Positions 13,958 through 27,329 of a DNA stretch of 64,000 nt are shown here, one piece after another. Numbering within the stretch: position 1 is the first letter of the stretch; every line of letters starts with the position of its first letter. Origin of the DNA: Leucaena leucocephala (taxonomy: Eukaryota > Streptophyta > Magnoliopsida > Fabales > Fabaceae); the NCBI GenBank assembly GCA_037074615.1, contig CM073550.1:14030001-14094000 (forward strand), given 5' to 3'. Below the pieces are notes generated by a model that worked only from the letters and a program-made list of their open reading frames with translations, did not search any database and was not told where the DNA came from. Both the position numbers and the translations under genes were made by a program.

Positions 13958-14430
13958 TATGTGTGTATTTGAATAGAATTTTAAAAATTGATTATAAGAA
14001 GAAATTTAGACAATTTTTTTAAAAAAAAATTAGAGAAGGGATTATGGAAAAAATGATTCTCAATAAATGAATGTTTAAATAATTATTATAAAAAAAAATT
14101 ATAATTAAAAAATTATTAAAAAGTGCATATTTCTATTAAAAATAGTCTGGAGGAGAGAGTGAAGAAGAAAAATGAGAGATGATACAGAAGAGAGATGAGA
14201 CAGTATAGAGGAGAGAGAGAAGATATTAGAGATGAAATATGGTATAAAAAAATAAAGATAAAATAATAATTAAATAGTTTATAATCTCTTCTACTGTTAT
14301 AGAAACTAATCTCAGCAGTTTTTCTAAAATTATAATTTTAAACTATAATTTAATTCAAAAGACATTTTGAACAAAATTCATAAGTTGTTTTAAAATCAAA
14401 ATTTTGAACTATTTCAAATATTCCCTGTAT
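13958..14430 (-). repeat. MITE-like repeat with polypurine core, copy 1
   Basis: Read on the minus strand, this stretch has the layout shared by four other stretches in the window (about 15890-16312, 25895-26310, 43139-43650 and 58530-59045): an AAATTATA/TTTAAAATT-rich left part, a CTCTCTC-rich pyrimidine centre, then a TCTAAA/TTTTTATAA-rich right part. On the plus strand the centre appears as GAGAGAGAGAAG. No open frame of interest lies within. The family is unnamed here and its ends are approximate. Confidence 0.5.
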
Positions 14431-15889
14431 AAACTACACAACTTTTTTCACATATCATAACATATATAAAAAAAATCACATTCCCATGTTTTATAGAAAT
14501 AATGCCTTATTATATATTCAGTTTATTTTATATATAATATAAAACTTATATCAGACTGTATTATTTATGGGTATGGGCAAATATAACTAGTTTACATCAA
14601 CAAGTATACTATTCGTTTGTATATATTATAGTACCCAAATATTAGTTTTAATTGTGAAACCGTTTTTTTCTATCAAATCCTATTATAGTAAATATAAAAT
14701 TGTAATTTTTAAATTCCAATTATATAATATTTTGAAAGAAAAAATTAGATACTTAAAAAGTTATATGTTTGATATTTTATCATTAAAAATTTAATAATAA
14801 AAGAAAAATATTATGAATATATATATATTAAAAACTAATTACGCGCCTTAAAATCTTGGATATACTGAAATAATAAGCCCCAACAATTAAAGTTGTAGGG
14901 AGAGACGTTCAAAAAAATTGAAATGCATGATTGAACAGCAAAAGCCAACCCAAAAAGAAAGAGGGTAGGTTTTATTTGGTTATTTTTTTTAATATATTAT
15001 GATATGATATTTTGGGTTGGCAAGTAAATCCTCCAAAGGATTCCGTATCTTTTTGTTTAAATTTCAATATGTCACTATATGTTTTTTTTATTCCAATATT
15101 ATTTTTTTATAATTTTTAGACTATTTATATTTGGCTTTTTTTTATTTTTTATTATCATATAACTAAACAAGTAACTTATTTAAACTAAAGTCTTCTTTTT
15201 AAAAGTGGGATTTGAAAACAATTCAATTATTTTATAATCTAATTAATCCAACCGAACTAACTAATATCAGACAAGATGACAAAACTAGATTTCACACAGA
15301 CAAGAAATTTTACTTTTTATCCAAAAGAAATCCCCTATCTCCATATCCACACTTTCTACATTCCTCTTCAAAAATTGAATTTAACAATAGTAATTTATCA
15401 AACTCTTTTTTTTTAATCATGCACTTGTTGGGTGTAATTTATTAAACCTTATTAAGAATAAAAAATCATAAAATTTATCCAAAAAATATTAATAGAGGAA
15501 AATAGGTAATAGAGTGCATTTTTCATTTTATTTAATAGAAATTCGCTCAAGAATAACTTAAAACATAATAATTTTTCCAAAAAAGTAAGTACATAGTCAC
15601 ATAAAACATAAAAATAAATTAATAATAAATAATATATTTTTTATAATGCAATCCCAAATGCACTAGAGTCTAGAGTCTAGAGTCTAGATCAAGTTGAATG
15701 GATTCCGATCGATATCATTTAAAAATAAAGTCTTGAGTTTTACTTTTGTAAATAAAAAAAAAAATTGTACCAAAAGTCTCCTCCACTAAAATCCACATTG
15801 CTTGGATAAATAAAAGATTTCATAATGTATCAAGTCGACATCAGAATTATATTTTTACAGTCCCCACAAAATCACGTTTTATGGTGATG
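14431..15889. other. AT-rich intergenic DNA, no gene seen
   Basis: No protein family or RNA gene is recognised. A 7-bp unit is repeated about three times near 15665-15686 (AGAGTCT/AGAGTCT type). The short frame at 15212-15445 has no recognisable motif. Confidence 0.5.
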
Positions 15890-16312
15890 TCTTGATTGGT
15901 TTCACTTAAACTTAAATTTAAAAAAAAAACTTAAATTTTAATTTTAAAAAATTTTTAAAAAATAATTATATTTATTTAAATGTGTTTTTAGATAAAATTA
16001 TACTTTAAAATTAAAATTTTGTATAAGTTACAGAGAATAACTTCTAGATAAAAAAATTATCTAGTTATTATTTTATTTTTATTTCTTCTTATATTCTTTT
16101 TATTATTTTTTCTTTCTTCTTTACTATCTCTCTTCTCTATTTTTTCTCTTCTCTCATCCCTTATATTTTTAATAAAATTATATATTTCATATAATATTTA
16201 TTTATTTAAAATTATTATTTTTATAAACTCTTCTTTAAAATATTTTTTTAAAAATTATCTAAAAATCTTTTTTTATAAGTTTCCATTCTAACTTTTATCC
16301 AATCAGACCAGT
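15890..16312 (+). repeat. MITE-like repeat with polypyrimidine core, copy 2
   Basis: This copy runs from about TTGATTGGTTTCACTTAAAC to TTTATCCAATCAGACC. The flanks contain GATTGG and CCAATC, a short possible inverted end. The centre is a long CT-rich tract near 16080-16165. It shares block order with the copies listed at 13958, 25895, 43139 and 58530. Confidence 0.5.
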
Positions 16313-16673
16313 CACAGTTAAAACCGCGTTTTACTCCAAATGGCTTTTAAGGGTTACTTCAGACCAAAATCACATTTTATGGTAACTCAATACAACTCCA
16401 AATATGTTGGCAAAAAAAAAAAATACCACCCCAGATATCTGAGATATATTTTTTTATGCACATTCAATTTAATTTAGAAATATATTTACCACACAAAGAA
16501 AATGGAAATTATATTTTCAATAGAGCATAATTATTGACATTATAAAATATAAAAAAAATCCATCATAAGTGAAGGAGAGAAGTTTTTTCCCCTTTTCCGA
16601 TTAAATGAACGGTGAGGATGAGGGATAGGATGGTCACGGATGTACAGTGGAACTATGGAAGTGGAATTGCAGT

Positions 16674-16866
16674 TTTGGGGACCACCTTCTGTCAGAGGAA
16701 TAAAATACCAATTTAAAGTCACACGCGCTTCACTTGCTCCAATCATAAAAACCTACCAAGTGAGGATCAGTTTGGGGACCCCTTTCTGTCAGATGAATAA
16801 CATACCACCATAAAGACCCACGCGCTTCACGTGCTGGAAGCATAAACCTACCCAGTGAGGATTTAG
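16674..16866 (+). repeat. Diverged 97-bp tandem duplication
   Basis: Two adjacent units, 16674-16770 and 16771-16866, both run from TTTGGGGACC through TTCTGTCAGA, ATAACATACC/ATAAAATACC, ACGCGCTTCAC and a final AGTGAGGAT. They differ at many positions. The second unit contains CACGTG, the palindromic G-box core, where the first has CACTTG. The surrounding 16600-16920 stretch is richer in GC than its flanks. Confidence 0.75.
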
Positions 16867-17999
16867 TGTGAGTGGATATTATTGGAGCGCGTGTGTTCAC
16901 AATCCGCATACAAACATCCTCTCTTGTGCCACTCTGTCAAAATAAATAAATTTTACTTTTTTTGTTCGCATATAAATGTAAGAAAATTGCTGAAAAATTA
17001 GAATTTATTCTTTAAAAGTACCTCAAATTTATTTATAACCGAGGCAAACAAATTTTCCATAATTATATGTAAAATAAAAAATATTTATAATTAAAGACTT
17101 GCTGCATAAAGTTGAAGAGATCAACTCCGTAAAAATAAATTATACTTAATCAAGAACTTGAAATTTAGATACTTTTAGATAAAGAATTTGTCATTAAGAA
17201 AATTTTCAGCAATTTCCCAAACATTTTTAAGTTATATATGAACATGGATACATATATTATGAAATAAAAAAAAATTACAAACAGCCCAAACCTTGAGGAT
17301 ATATATATATATATATATATGTATGTATATGTCACATGGTTTGAGATAAACTATACTATTCATCACTTATATCCTAAAATTTTGTATGTTACCCAATATA
17401 TAGTACAAATGGAGATATATCAATTTTCCCTACTTTACTTATTTTTTAAATTTGATCCTGTTCAATTTTAAAGATCGCAGCAATGCATGTTTCAGAACTC
17501 TAGTTATAACAAAAATACATATAACGTCCTTCTCTTATATTGTAAATGAGTGAAAAAAGCATATAAAAACCCTAGTCTGAAAACAAAGATGCATTTAACT
17601 TCAGAGCCACTTTGTCTCTATCTGCAAGTGAACAAGTTGAGAAGGCAAATTGGAGGCCGCCTTGATTGCGATTGGCAAAAACGGATAATACCATTTATAC
17701 ACTGTGCAGTTCAAAAATGGGTGCAAAACTAGCTTTTGATTTAACTGAGATACGTACGCTATGTAAGGTCAATTACAGAGAAATTACATTGGCCTTTCTT
17801 TCTTTTCTGTATGGATTGTTAAAGAGCAGCAGCATCTGAAAACATGATCATACCATCAGGATGTCAAATCAACTGTGACATTAGAGAGTCAGATTCTTCC
17901 ACCTCACAGGGGAGGGGAATACTCTATGACCGACACCGTGGCAATGTTCCTCCCCCGTAATTACTTAACAGGAGAGGATTGTAAAATGTAAAGAGTATG
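16867..17999. other. Intergenic DNA and 3' flank of the NIPA gene
   Basis: A (TA)n microsatellite lies at about 17299-17321. From about 17750 to 17999 the sequence is less AT-rich and lies directly downstream of the NIPA stop codon on the minus strand, so it probably holds that gene's 3' UTR. The short plus-strand frame at 17550-17732 has no recognised motif. Confidence 0.5.
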
Positions 18000-20900
18000 T
18001 CACGTTGATCTCGAGGAACTCTGCCGTCTGAGAGGAAGGGCAATGCCTTCAATCAAGGGAGCATCATCATCTTCAGGACGCCTAGGATGTCTAACAGGCA
18101 AAGACGTATTAAGCGAACCTGCACGTGATCGATCAACTTGCATAAATCAGTAAAAACTTTACTGCCAGTGAAAATGAAAGCAAGAGACTTATTCTACTTT
18201 CTTAAGGTTATAAAGTTAAGGGTTCCAAGTCAGCAAAGTATACCATCGGCCATGTCCTTAGTTTTGTGAAGAAGAAAAGTTCCTGAAAGGATTGTCACAA
18301 ACCCACAAATCTCTGTGACAACTTGTGTTGGACTTTGCCTATCCCAGTCCTGAATTGAATTCATAAGTAAATCAGGGATCAATTTTGTGATATGACAAAC
18401 AGATGGCGAGTATGGGTTGCGTAGGTATCAACATAACTAGTACGTACGCGCATAAATTCAGATAAAACCAGTTTTCAACTTATTCTGACATGGTATCATA
18501 TCCCCACTGCCAGCCCTCATTCTCTTTAATTAGATTCGATTTTCAATCTTACAAGGAACAGTTAGTGTTAGACCCTGTTAGTGAAAAAATGGTAGAAAAT
18601 AGACTGAACTGATTTAAACGTGTGCAAACAAAGCTGCTAAAGGTGCCATTGTAGAGTTGAGTAGATGATCTTTGCCCCTTTGAAAAGATATAGTGGGAGA
18701 CCAAATACATTTAAGTTACAGAACGAAATCTCACAGTAAATGACACATATTATACATGAACAGCTAGTTGTTATAAAGTCAAATGGTGTCATGCAGTCTA
18801 TATAACCTACCTCATCTAACAAGATAAAACTTATTGTTGTTGTTTCAACCTAAGGTATGGTTTCTGAGAATAACACCAGGCAACAGCCACCATGAAGAAA
18901 ATGGTCTTTCAAGTCACCTTGACCACCAATGTCTTGTTGAGGAAGGGGGAGGAAAGAAAATAAAATATGTGAAGGATTGGGCTTTTTTCATGGGTTTGTA
19001 TTAAAAAAGAAAGGAAAGAATTGCCAAGTCCTGCATAAATTTTGCGCTGCACGTAATATATCCAAAGATGGGAAGGACAGGAGAGAAGAATTTTGGCTGT
19101 GGAGACCTCACACAAATAATTCAAGATAAATAGAAAAGAAAGCATAATTAATTATAAATAAAAATAAAGAAAAATAAGAATCTTATAATAAGGTAATTGG
19201 ACATCTTTATATATTATTGGGAGAATTATGCCTAAGGACCAAATTTAAAATGTTTTTTACTCTTCACGACTATTAATGGTAAATACTTGTTGCTCCACTT
19301 GTAAATTTGTGATGTTTGAGTGGTAAATAGTGTTAAATATCCTTTTAGTTGTAATTTTGAGTTATGTGAAAGGTAATTACTCATAGTTCGATTGGTAAAT
19401 TTGGGGGCCTCCTTAGTAATTAATTTGTGAATTTGGTCCTTCACTAATTCTCTCCCTATATTATTTCCTTACCCTCCCATCATGAAACCAAACAAAGGGA
19501 AATGTCTCTGCCTTTCCATCCTATCATATCAAAGTGTAAGATAACCCACTACACCTTTATTTTCCCTCCCTTTCTATGATACCAAACAAGGCATAAAAGG
19601 ACATGGTTGACGCATGATTCTAAGAAAGGGATCTTGTATAAATATAAATAAAGACTAGAATATGTCCAATTTCCAAGGAGCGACTAAAGAGCTCATTTGA
19701 AGTAACAGGTGAAGACATACAAACAACAATAAATTTGTCTCCCTTAATCTCTATCTTTACGATTGCTTTGTCTTCTGCAATTACAGCTTAGGATACACTA
19801 GTAATATTTAAAAGAACAGTAACACCAACATTCAAAATATATATAATGCATAAAAAAGATGCTGAAGGTAAACTACATTCACTGGCAATGAGCCTCAACT
19901 GTTCAACAAATAGATCATATCAGACAGTCAATCCAGATAATCTGAACACAATCATCAGAGACTTGAAATAAAACCAGGAAGTGGTATCCAACAGTATCAG
20001 TTAGCAAAGCGAACTTACCTTAAACATGATAATACTAGCCAAAATGGTTAACGTTGTGAACATAACATAATATATGGGAGATACCACCGCTGTATTGAAA
20101 GTATCCAGTGCCTAAATTGCAGAAACATTAGAATACTTATCATATAAATAATAAAATCAAAAGCATTAGTCAAAGACCCAATAACTACAAAATTAAGAGG
20201 TGAGTACATGTAAATGAAATCGCTCAGTACTACTTGTTTTGCAGCAGCAGCAACAAACATGATCCAAAGACACACAACTCTTTAATTGAAAAGCATGTCA
20301 CAAACAAGTTAGATAAAGATTATACTGCAACTGCACAATTTTATCTTTTTAACAATATAAGGCATAGGTGTTGAAATCAAGAGCACTGGAACAATAGGCA
20401 TAAACATGAAAACACATGAAACTGTACACATTCACATCATTGTGTGGAAAGCTAAACCAGCCATTTCCAAGGATGCAATGGAACTTGAAAATGAGAATTC
20501 ATGAACGTAACACGAAAACCAGAAATAACAATCAAGTCACCTTATTTAGATAATTCATTTGGGTAAGAACACAAATGATTACAACCAGTGTGAATACCCA
20601 AGTTTGGGGATAAAGAAGTTGATTCATCCCCGACAGAGTTAACTTCAAGGCAATTCCAAGTGCCTTAACGCTCATGACCTGTCAAAGGATAACTTGAGGA
20701 TAAATCACTCAGAAAGGGCGTAATAAGGGAAAGGTAAGACAGCTAAAAAGTTACCAACAAGAGGATAACAAGACATACCGACAGAGAACCTACAAGGGAA
20801 CAAACACCAATATAGACCATTATATGTGTCTGACCATAGAGTGGAATAAAGTAGATGATGAGAATGAAGACAGCTATTAGAACCAAAGTTGCATATAAGA

Positions 20901-23900
20901 TAAATGCTGCCAAAAGAAAATTACAGTCCCTTGATTAGAAAGGAAAACCCAATGTGATATTTTGGATAAAGATATTGTCTCAGCCAGAAATCTGACTACC
21001 TGGATCCATAGCAAGATCCCAAACTTCCGTCACTGATGTGATTTCTTTCTCTTGAGGTGCGTGTAGAACAATTGTTGTTGAACCCACAACACACAAAACA
21101 CAGCCAAGAATTCCAAACAAATGAAGCTTCTCCTGTAGAATAACATAAGCAAGTGCAGCACTGCAAGACAAAATCAGATGTCAGCAACTAGGCCAGAAAG
21201 TCAAGAATAAATATAAGTTCATTTTTGTCATGCCTGATAATAATGCTCAGAGCACCAAGTGGGGTGACCAGTATAGCTGGAGCAAATGCATAAGCTGCAA
21301 AATTAGCTATCTCTCCAACAATCACTGTTTAAATTACAAACACCTGTTAGAATAAATTTCACCCCTCTTACTAATACTAACTGCACAACTCAGTTTAACG
21401 AACTCATTTAAGGAAATTAGGCAATTACTCTTGATTTATAAAGGTTCTTCACAGGATAAAATTTTCTTTTAAAGTTGATGAGCTACATTACTTTCCCCCC
21501 TTTTAGAATAACTATGAAGTACTAACTTGCTCAAAGCATGTGCCACAGGAACACTGGATATAACAAATCAATGGCAAACAGCATAAGAACATAAGTCAAT
21601 AAGAATTTCCGTTACAATAATATTTTATAATTTATAATTTATATTAATATTGTAACTGTTACCTACTAATCTACTATTGAGTTATACATAAGTCTTCAAG
21701 ATTTCCCCTTGCTCTCTCCAAGGAACCTTAATTAATTAGCTTTTCCTTTGCTCAATAGTTTGAGCTATTCCACAACACAATCAATCCTTAACCTCGTTCT
21801 TATGAGTTTCTCATGTGCGTAGGGTTGTTGAAGGGTTGAAGCTCCTTATTTTGATAGGCTTTCAAAATTACCTTCTACTCTTTTGATTTCTAAAGCACAA
21901 GGGAAAATAAATCACAAAAATGAACCAACTAAATGTGACTTAACTTGCTAAAACTCAAAAGTGCTCAAACCCATAGCATCTAGATGATTAATAAAAACAA
22001 AGTCCAGATTTGATCCAGTAATCAATCCATGAAAGAGCAGAATCAAATATAACTCACTTGTTATCATGCCCACCCACCAAAGAGGCTCATACAAGTAAGA
22101 GTAGCCTCCATTTCCTGCCAACCATTGAGGTAGTTACCATTAATCTTGATTCATCACAAAAATGGCGTGAACCAAAAATAAATAGGATAACAATACAAGG
22201 GAAACATGCACGAAACAACATCCATCCCTATAGCAAGAGTAGACACTTGAGACATACAAATTACAAACTCAAAGTAAATAAAAGCCGCTCCATATCACAT
22301 ATAATAGATAACTAGGCATCCCAAAGCATAAAAAACCCAAGTGTGAATTTCATTTAACAAGGCATCCCTATTGCCTCTACAATATTACTGTTTGTGCACA
22401 CTTATTTAACATTAACACAGAGATCAGGTCAAGCTCTATTATTCGGTTCAATTACCTGAGCGCGACTTTCTGCTAAGCTTGACAAAGACAAAAAGTCTAA
22501 TGATGAAGTAGTTAATGCAGCATAAAAAAATAAAGCAAAAATTAATGGAACAAAACGTTTACTCAAATTTCAGATTTTGATCAGTTCTGAACATGCTGTG
22601 CTCATTTAGTAGGTTACACCTAAAAATTAAAAAAAAAAAACTTCCAGATCCACAGTTTTATTTTCAATGCATTCTTGTCATCTATTACAACAAAAACCCA
22701 GAAACATATGGCAAGGGAACAAAACTGAAAAATGAGATTCCAAGTCTGAGATGATTCCACAGTGACAAATAACTACATGTTAAAATCTGGTACAATGTTG
22801 TTAATTGGTAAGGATGTTGAAGATAAACTTATTTTTGGTGATAACAACAAAGAGTTAACGTGAGGTAGTGGCAAGGGCAGCATGTATTGGAGAAGCAATC
22901 ATAAAAACTAGAAGCCAAAATAAAGGAACAGGATCATCTAGATGAAAGAAAAAAGAGAACAAAAAGGTTCAAGTCCAACATCAATTGCCAACATTGAGGA
23001 ATTAGAGGCTGATTCAGATGAGATAGAGGAATAGATTGAAGGTAATAAACCCAATGGAATGGAGAAGAAAGTGTCGAGATTGGTGGGCTGGATCTGAAAG
23101 ATTCAATTCAGATAACTAATATGATTGTTGATAGGCTTTTAGATCATTCTTTTGTCTTTAAGGAATGTTTTGAACTTGAGTAGTGCAGGTATCATTTGTT
23201 AACAGCAGATGATTAACGCGGCTGCAATATTTAATTTTTTCCTGTTCACGTCATAATCTTTAAGAATTTTTGCCTTGAGGATGCCTTTCACCGTTGACTA
23301 ACTCGCTCTGGTTCTTAATGGCACCTCAAAGCTTTTATGGGAAAAAAGACGAAAAGAAAAGACACGTGAAAGAATTATAATAGTTCTGAGTCTAAGTCCT
23401 TAATGACACCTCAAACCTTCTGGGTCTGAGATGACTCAGATGACTAGATCTTGACAAGTAACTAACAGTTAAACGCTGGTCCTTAAAAGCAAATATTTTA
23501 TGAAAGGAAAAGGCTCGTCAAATCATTATATTACAAATCCAAGGGGATATCCCACGTACCTATATTTAGGAAGAGTAAGTATCCATATAAGATAAAAGTT
23601 ATCACGTAAATGATATGATCCTACGATCTTTATACCCACTTCGATCCAATTGATGCTAAGGCCTACCAGCAGAACGAATCTCAATTGATCAATTGATTCG
23701 CGCCCTAACCCGGCAAATCCCATTATATCATCCCTGAACTAAACCGACACTTCTTACATTATTCGGCAAATTACATAATCAAAACTCATAATTAATAAGA
23801 ATTCGAGGGAGAAAGAGAAAAACCTGCCCGTACTCCGCTAGAAGCAGCCCTCTTCAAGCCTTTCTTTTTCACAATGAAACTGGCGCCGATGAAGAAGCTA

Positions 23901-23980
23901 GACGACAGAGCAAGACAAAGACCCTTCACATTATCGGATGACATCCCCTTATAGGAGTCACGCCAGCTGGAATTCGCCAT
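18000..23980 (-). CDS. NIPA-type magnesium transporter (nine exons)
   Basis: Spliced from minus-strand exons 23980-23824, 22114-22058, 21324-21234, 21160-21000, 20906-20779, 20678-20541, 20111-20019, 18349-18244 and 18118-18000, giving 349 residues; phases agree at every junction. The product belongs to the NIPA (DUF803) family of multi-pass membrane proteins, related to animal NIPA Mg2+ transporters. Diagnostic blocks are GASFIVKKKGLKRA in exon 1, YEPLWWVGMIT in exon 2, LVTPLGALSI in exon 3, YPQTWVF and TQMNYLNKALDTFNT across exons 6-7, and SGTFLLHKTKDM in exon 8. It has about nine hydrophobic segments and a short hydrophilic Arg/Ser-rich tail ending RSSSRST-like, typical of plant members of about 340 residues. 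The start MANSSW fits the plant family. Intron 3 uses a GC donor; intron 7 carries a MITE. Transport activity is inferred from family only. Confidence 0.93.
19219..19456. mobile_element. Mutator-type MITE in NIPA intron 7
   Basis: A 238-bp element begins GGGAGAATTATGCCTAAGG and ends in the inverted match (reverse complement GGGAGAGAATTAGTGAAGG), both followed by ACCAAATT. It is flanked by a perfect 9-bp direct repeat TATATTATT at 19210-19218 and 19457-19465. A 9-bp duplication is typical of Mutator-like elements. There is no coding capacity. It sits within the 1669-bp intron 7, away from both splice sites. Confidence 0.88.
21161..21233 (-). other. Non-canonical GC-AG intron (NIPA intron 3)
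   Basis: Exon 3 ends ...ATTATTATCAG and the next bases are GCATGACA; exon 4 begins after TTTTGTCTTGCAG. Joining here keeps the family sequence (LSIIIS then AALAYV) in frame, and no GT donor lies nearby that would do so. The intron is 73 bp. GC-AG introns are a known minor class spliced by the major spliceosome; the AG before the GC fits their donor preference. Confidence 0.85.
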
Positions 23981-25894
23981 GGCTAAGAAAAACCCTTACT
24001 ACGCAAAGACAATGCCGAATTTCCCGATTCCTCACCCAGTGGGAACTCCGACTGGGTAAAGGGTGCGAGTTGATCTTCGGGGCGAACAAGACAAAGCAGA
24101 TTCCAACGCGGAATTTCGTCGGTTATTGCAGTTTGAAGGTCGATACAGCTGTGAGGTTCCTGATCGGAAATCAATAAACCATAATTGGAGATGAATGGAA
24201 AACCATTTGGGGTTCCAAATTTGAATTCACCGATACGGAACTAACACAATAACACTCTCGTTTACAGTCCCAGTAAGGTTGATGATGATGATATGGGTTC
24301 TACTCTCTGCATTTTTTGACCATCGTGGTATCCAAATCCAAATGTTCTATCGACTCCAAATTGGAGATGGTGATGGAGACTCCAACGTGCAACTGTATAT
24401 GTAATGTACGTTTCTTTTTATTTTCTCTCTTACTCAAGTTCGTCCTCTCTCTCTCTCTACGTTCGGCCTTCCTTCCTTAGCAATTCTGGCTCACTATCAT
24501 TTTTTATCTCTTAATTTATTGAGATATTTTAATTTACTCCTTCAATTTTTTTCTCTCATAATCATTTAAGCTTTAATTTAATTTATTATAGTTTTCCTTT
24601 TTTTTTATGCACTTTAATTACTATAGTTTAGTACTATCATATCAAGAATAAAATTTAATTGCAGATGAATATCAAATTTACACATCCAATTATGAATAAT
24701 GCAATTTGTTTTCATAAATTTGCCATGTTAAATAATTAAGATTTAATATTTAAATTTCATGGATAAAAGAAAATTGTACCCAAACCAAAATACTAAAAAC
24801 TCAACCAGTTATTAAAACGATGGAGACGGCGGTTTAAAGTATGTGGTCCAATAATATATTGTTATTAAAATATATACAAATATTCATATATATTAATAAA
24901 AATAATATTTAAATAAAAAGATATTTATTTATATGTAAATAAAATATTCATATACAAATCACATGTAGTTTAATAAAATAAAATTACTAAAATTTAAATA
25001 TAACATATTATTATTTTTTTAATTCAAAACAATGTTTCATATTCACTAATAAAAGAAAGAAATTATAAGATTTAACTTGATCCCTCATATATATTTTTTT
25101 TAAATCGAACAAAAATGGAACTAGTTCCTCGATTTATTGACGTAATTGGATAACTTAGATTTAAATTTTAATACTATAATTAAAATAACTATTTTTCAAT
25201 TATGTGGCTAATTAGGACAATGAGGCCTTTTGTTTTTTTGTTGTTGTAGAATTTAGGCAATATTATCAATTCATAATTAAAAATTAATCTTTTTAAAATA
25301 TATCAATTATAAAAATAGATTTTATTTCTCTCAAGCGTTTTATAAGAATAATGTTTAGTTAAAACCCATATATCATGTTTAAATTATCCATATCCAATTA
25401 TCTATTTTTAGTTGGGTCCTAATCCACGTGAGATATATGCAAAGAGTAGCACTATCACTTTTTTATTTTATTTTAATTTGCCAGCCACTGTGATTTGCTG
25501 ATAATGTGATTGGTTGATAAGCCGTATATTTTTATATTTATATATGTCTATTTTATAACAGAATATTGGCGTTGTTTCTATTATAAAATATTCTTTGCAT
25601 CCGTAGATACCAACTTCACCCGTGGTTTTGTGGAACGTCCTTTATGAATTTGTCACGCTACGGGTTCGAGATTTGGTAGTCCTGCATTTTCATATCAAAC
25701 GTATGCTCATCTCTTATGAGGTGCTTCAAAGTACCTCTCTTTTGAATAATTTATTTATTATTAGTGATGGAAAATTAATTTTATGCCATACAATATAAAT
25801 ATACAGAAAAAATTATTTTTAAATTGTAAAAGTATTTTAAAAAAGTGATTGTGATATATTCAAATAAGGACTAAGTGCCTACCTCTTTAGCATC
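23981..25894. other. NIPA upstream region and intergenic DNA, with repeat at 25590-25735
   Basis: The first 500 bases upstream of the NIPA start are less AT-rich and include a CT microsatellite near 24446-24458; promoter and 5' UTR probably lie here. At about 25590-25735 a stretch ending ATGAGGTGCTTCAAAGTACC has a diverged relative at about 29560-29690. No gene is seen in the rest. Confidence 0.5.
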
Positions 25895-26310
25895 TTGGTT
25901 TAAAAAATATTTTTAGATAAAATTTTAGTTTAAGAAAATTTTAAATAAACAATCATATTTATCTAAAAATAATTTGGTTAAAACTATAATTTTGAATAAA
26001 CTATTGAAATTAACTTTTAGAATAATAAAAGAACTTATATACTATCAAATTATTATCTTACTCCTACTTTCATCTCTCATCTCTACCCTCTTTTCTCTCT
26101 CATCTCTCATCTCTCTTCTACACTCTATCTACTCTCTACACTCTCTCTTCTTTTTCTCTTCTCCTCTCTCATATTTTTAATTAAATCATATTTTTTTAGT
26201 AATTTACTAATATGAAAAGTGATTCTACTACTAATCATCTAAATATCTCCATTTTTAAAATCTAATCTTCCTAAAATTTATTTTTTAAAAATTAATCTAA
26301 ATATGCCCCA
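25895..26310 (+). repeat. MITE-like repeat with polypyrimidine core, copy 3
   Basis: It runs from about GGTTTAAAAAATATTTTTAG to AATTAATCTAAATATGCCCC. The core at 26058-26175 is almost entirely C and T, with repeated TCTCTCATCTCTC. Block order matches the copies at 13958, 15890, 43139 and 58530. An apparent 68-residue frame across it is low-complexity Ser/Leu and is not a gene. Confidence 0.5.
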
Positions 26311-27329
26311 AATATAAAATATTTCTTTGAGAATTAGTAGGCATAAGGATAAGAAAAATACTTTTACATTTTCCGAGATAAAAAATTTCAGTTAATGTAA
26401 CTAATAATATTAAATATCATATAGCTATATATAAAAAATTAAGGGGAAAAAATAATTCTAAGTATCTATTAATTAGTCAAGAGAATGCAATTTTTAATCC
26501 TTGGCGTATTTATTTATAGCTATTTTCCTTTGTCTTGTTAGAGCGTTTTAAGGATCAGATTATAAATATAATTAAACGCTAGTTTGAGATAGTGTTAAGA
26601 AGTTAATTAGATAAAAACAAAACAAAATTTAGCATGGCTTTTGGAATAACTGACATTTTTTAAAAAAATAAAATTTAAAATTGAAGCTTCTTCTTCAGCT
26701 GTTTACTTTCTCCTATCATTTAGATTTATTTTTTTTTAAATTATATATATCAAAATAATAAGTTTCTTTCAAATTAAAATTTACACTAATTAACTTTTAA
26801 TCTAATTATAATTTATAGAAGTAAACAAGGCACAAGTTATCCCCAAAATAGATAAATTCAGGACGTTGGGATGTATCAGACGATGGCTCGGTGTCACAAA
26901 GACAACCATTACGGACACCTCCATCCATATATTGGCAGTTTCGACCTTCTGCATAATCACGTCAGACTCCTAGGATAGTATGTACTAAAACAACATGGAC
27001 TTTATCAAAGGAAATAAGAGATGATCTTGTCTTAAAACATGTATTCTGACAGGAGTATAGAATATTATCAGAAACATTTGAGATTATCAGCATTACGTGA
27101 CATATCTGAGAAAAAGATTGTTTTTCCAGTTAAGCTGAGAAGACAATGGAAGCAGAAAATACATATCAGATGTGGTAGTAAATGGAATTAAAACAATTGT
27201 GAATGACTCATTAGCTGATCATTTGGACAATACAGATGGACCAATAACTGTTTGCACAGGCCACTCTTTTATAGGGACATATTGATTGATTGATATTGAT
27301 GATGAGAGCTTAACACTGGATGAGGTAAT
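26311..27329. other. Intergenic DNA, no gene recognised
   Basis: The part at about 26830-27300 is less AT-rich than its surroundings and could be old genic or transposon sequence, but no frame extends far and no family is recognised. Confidence 0.4.
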
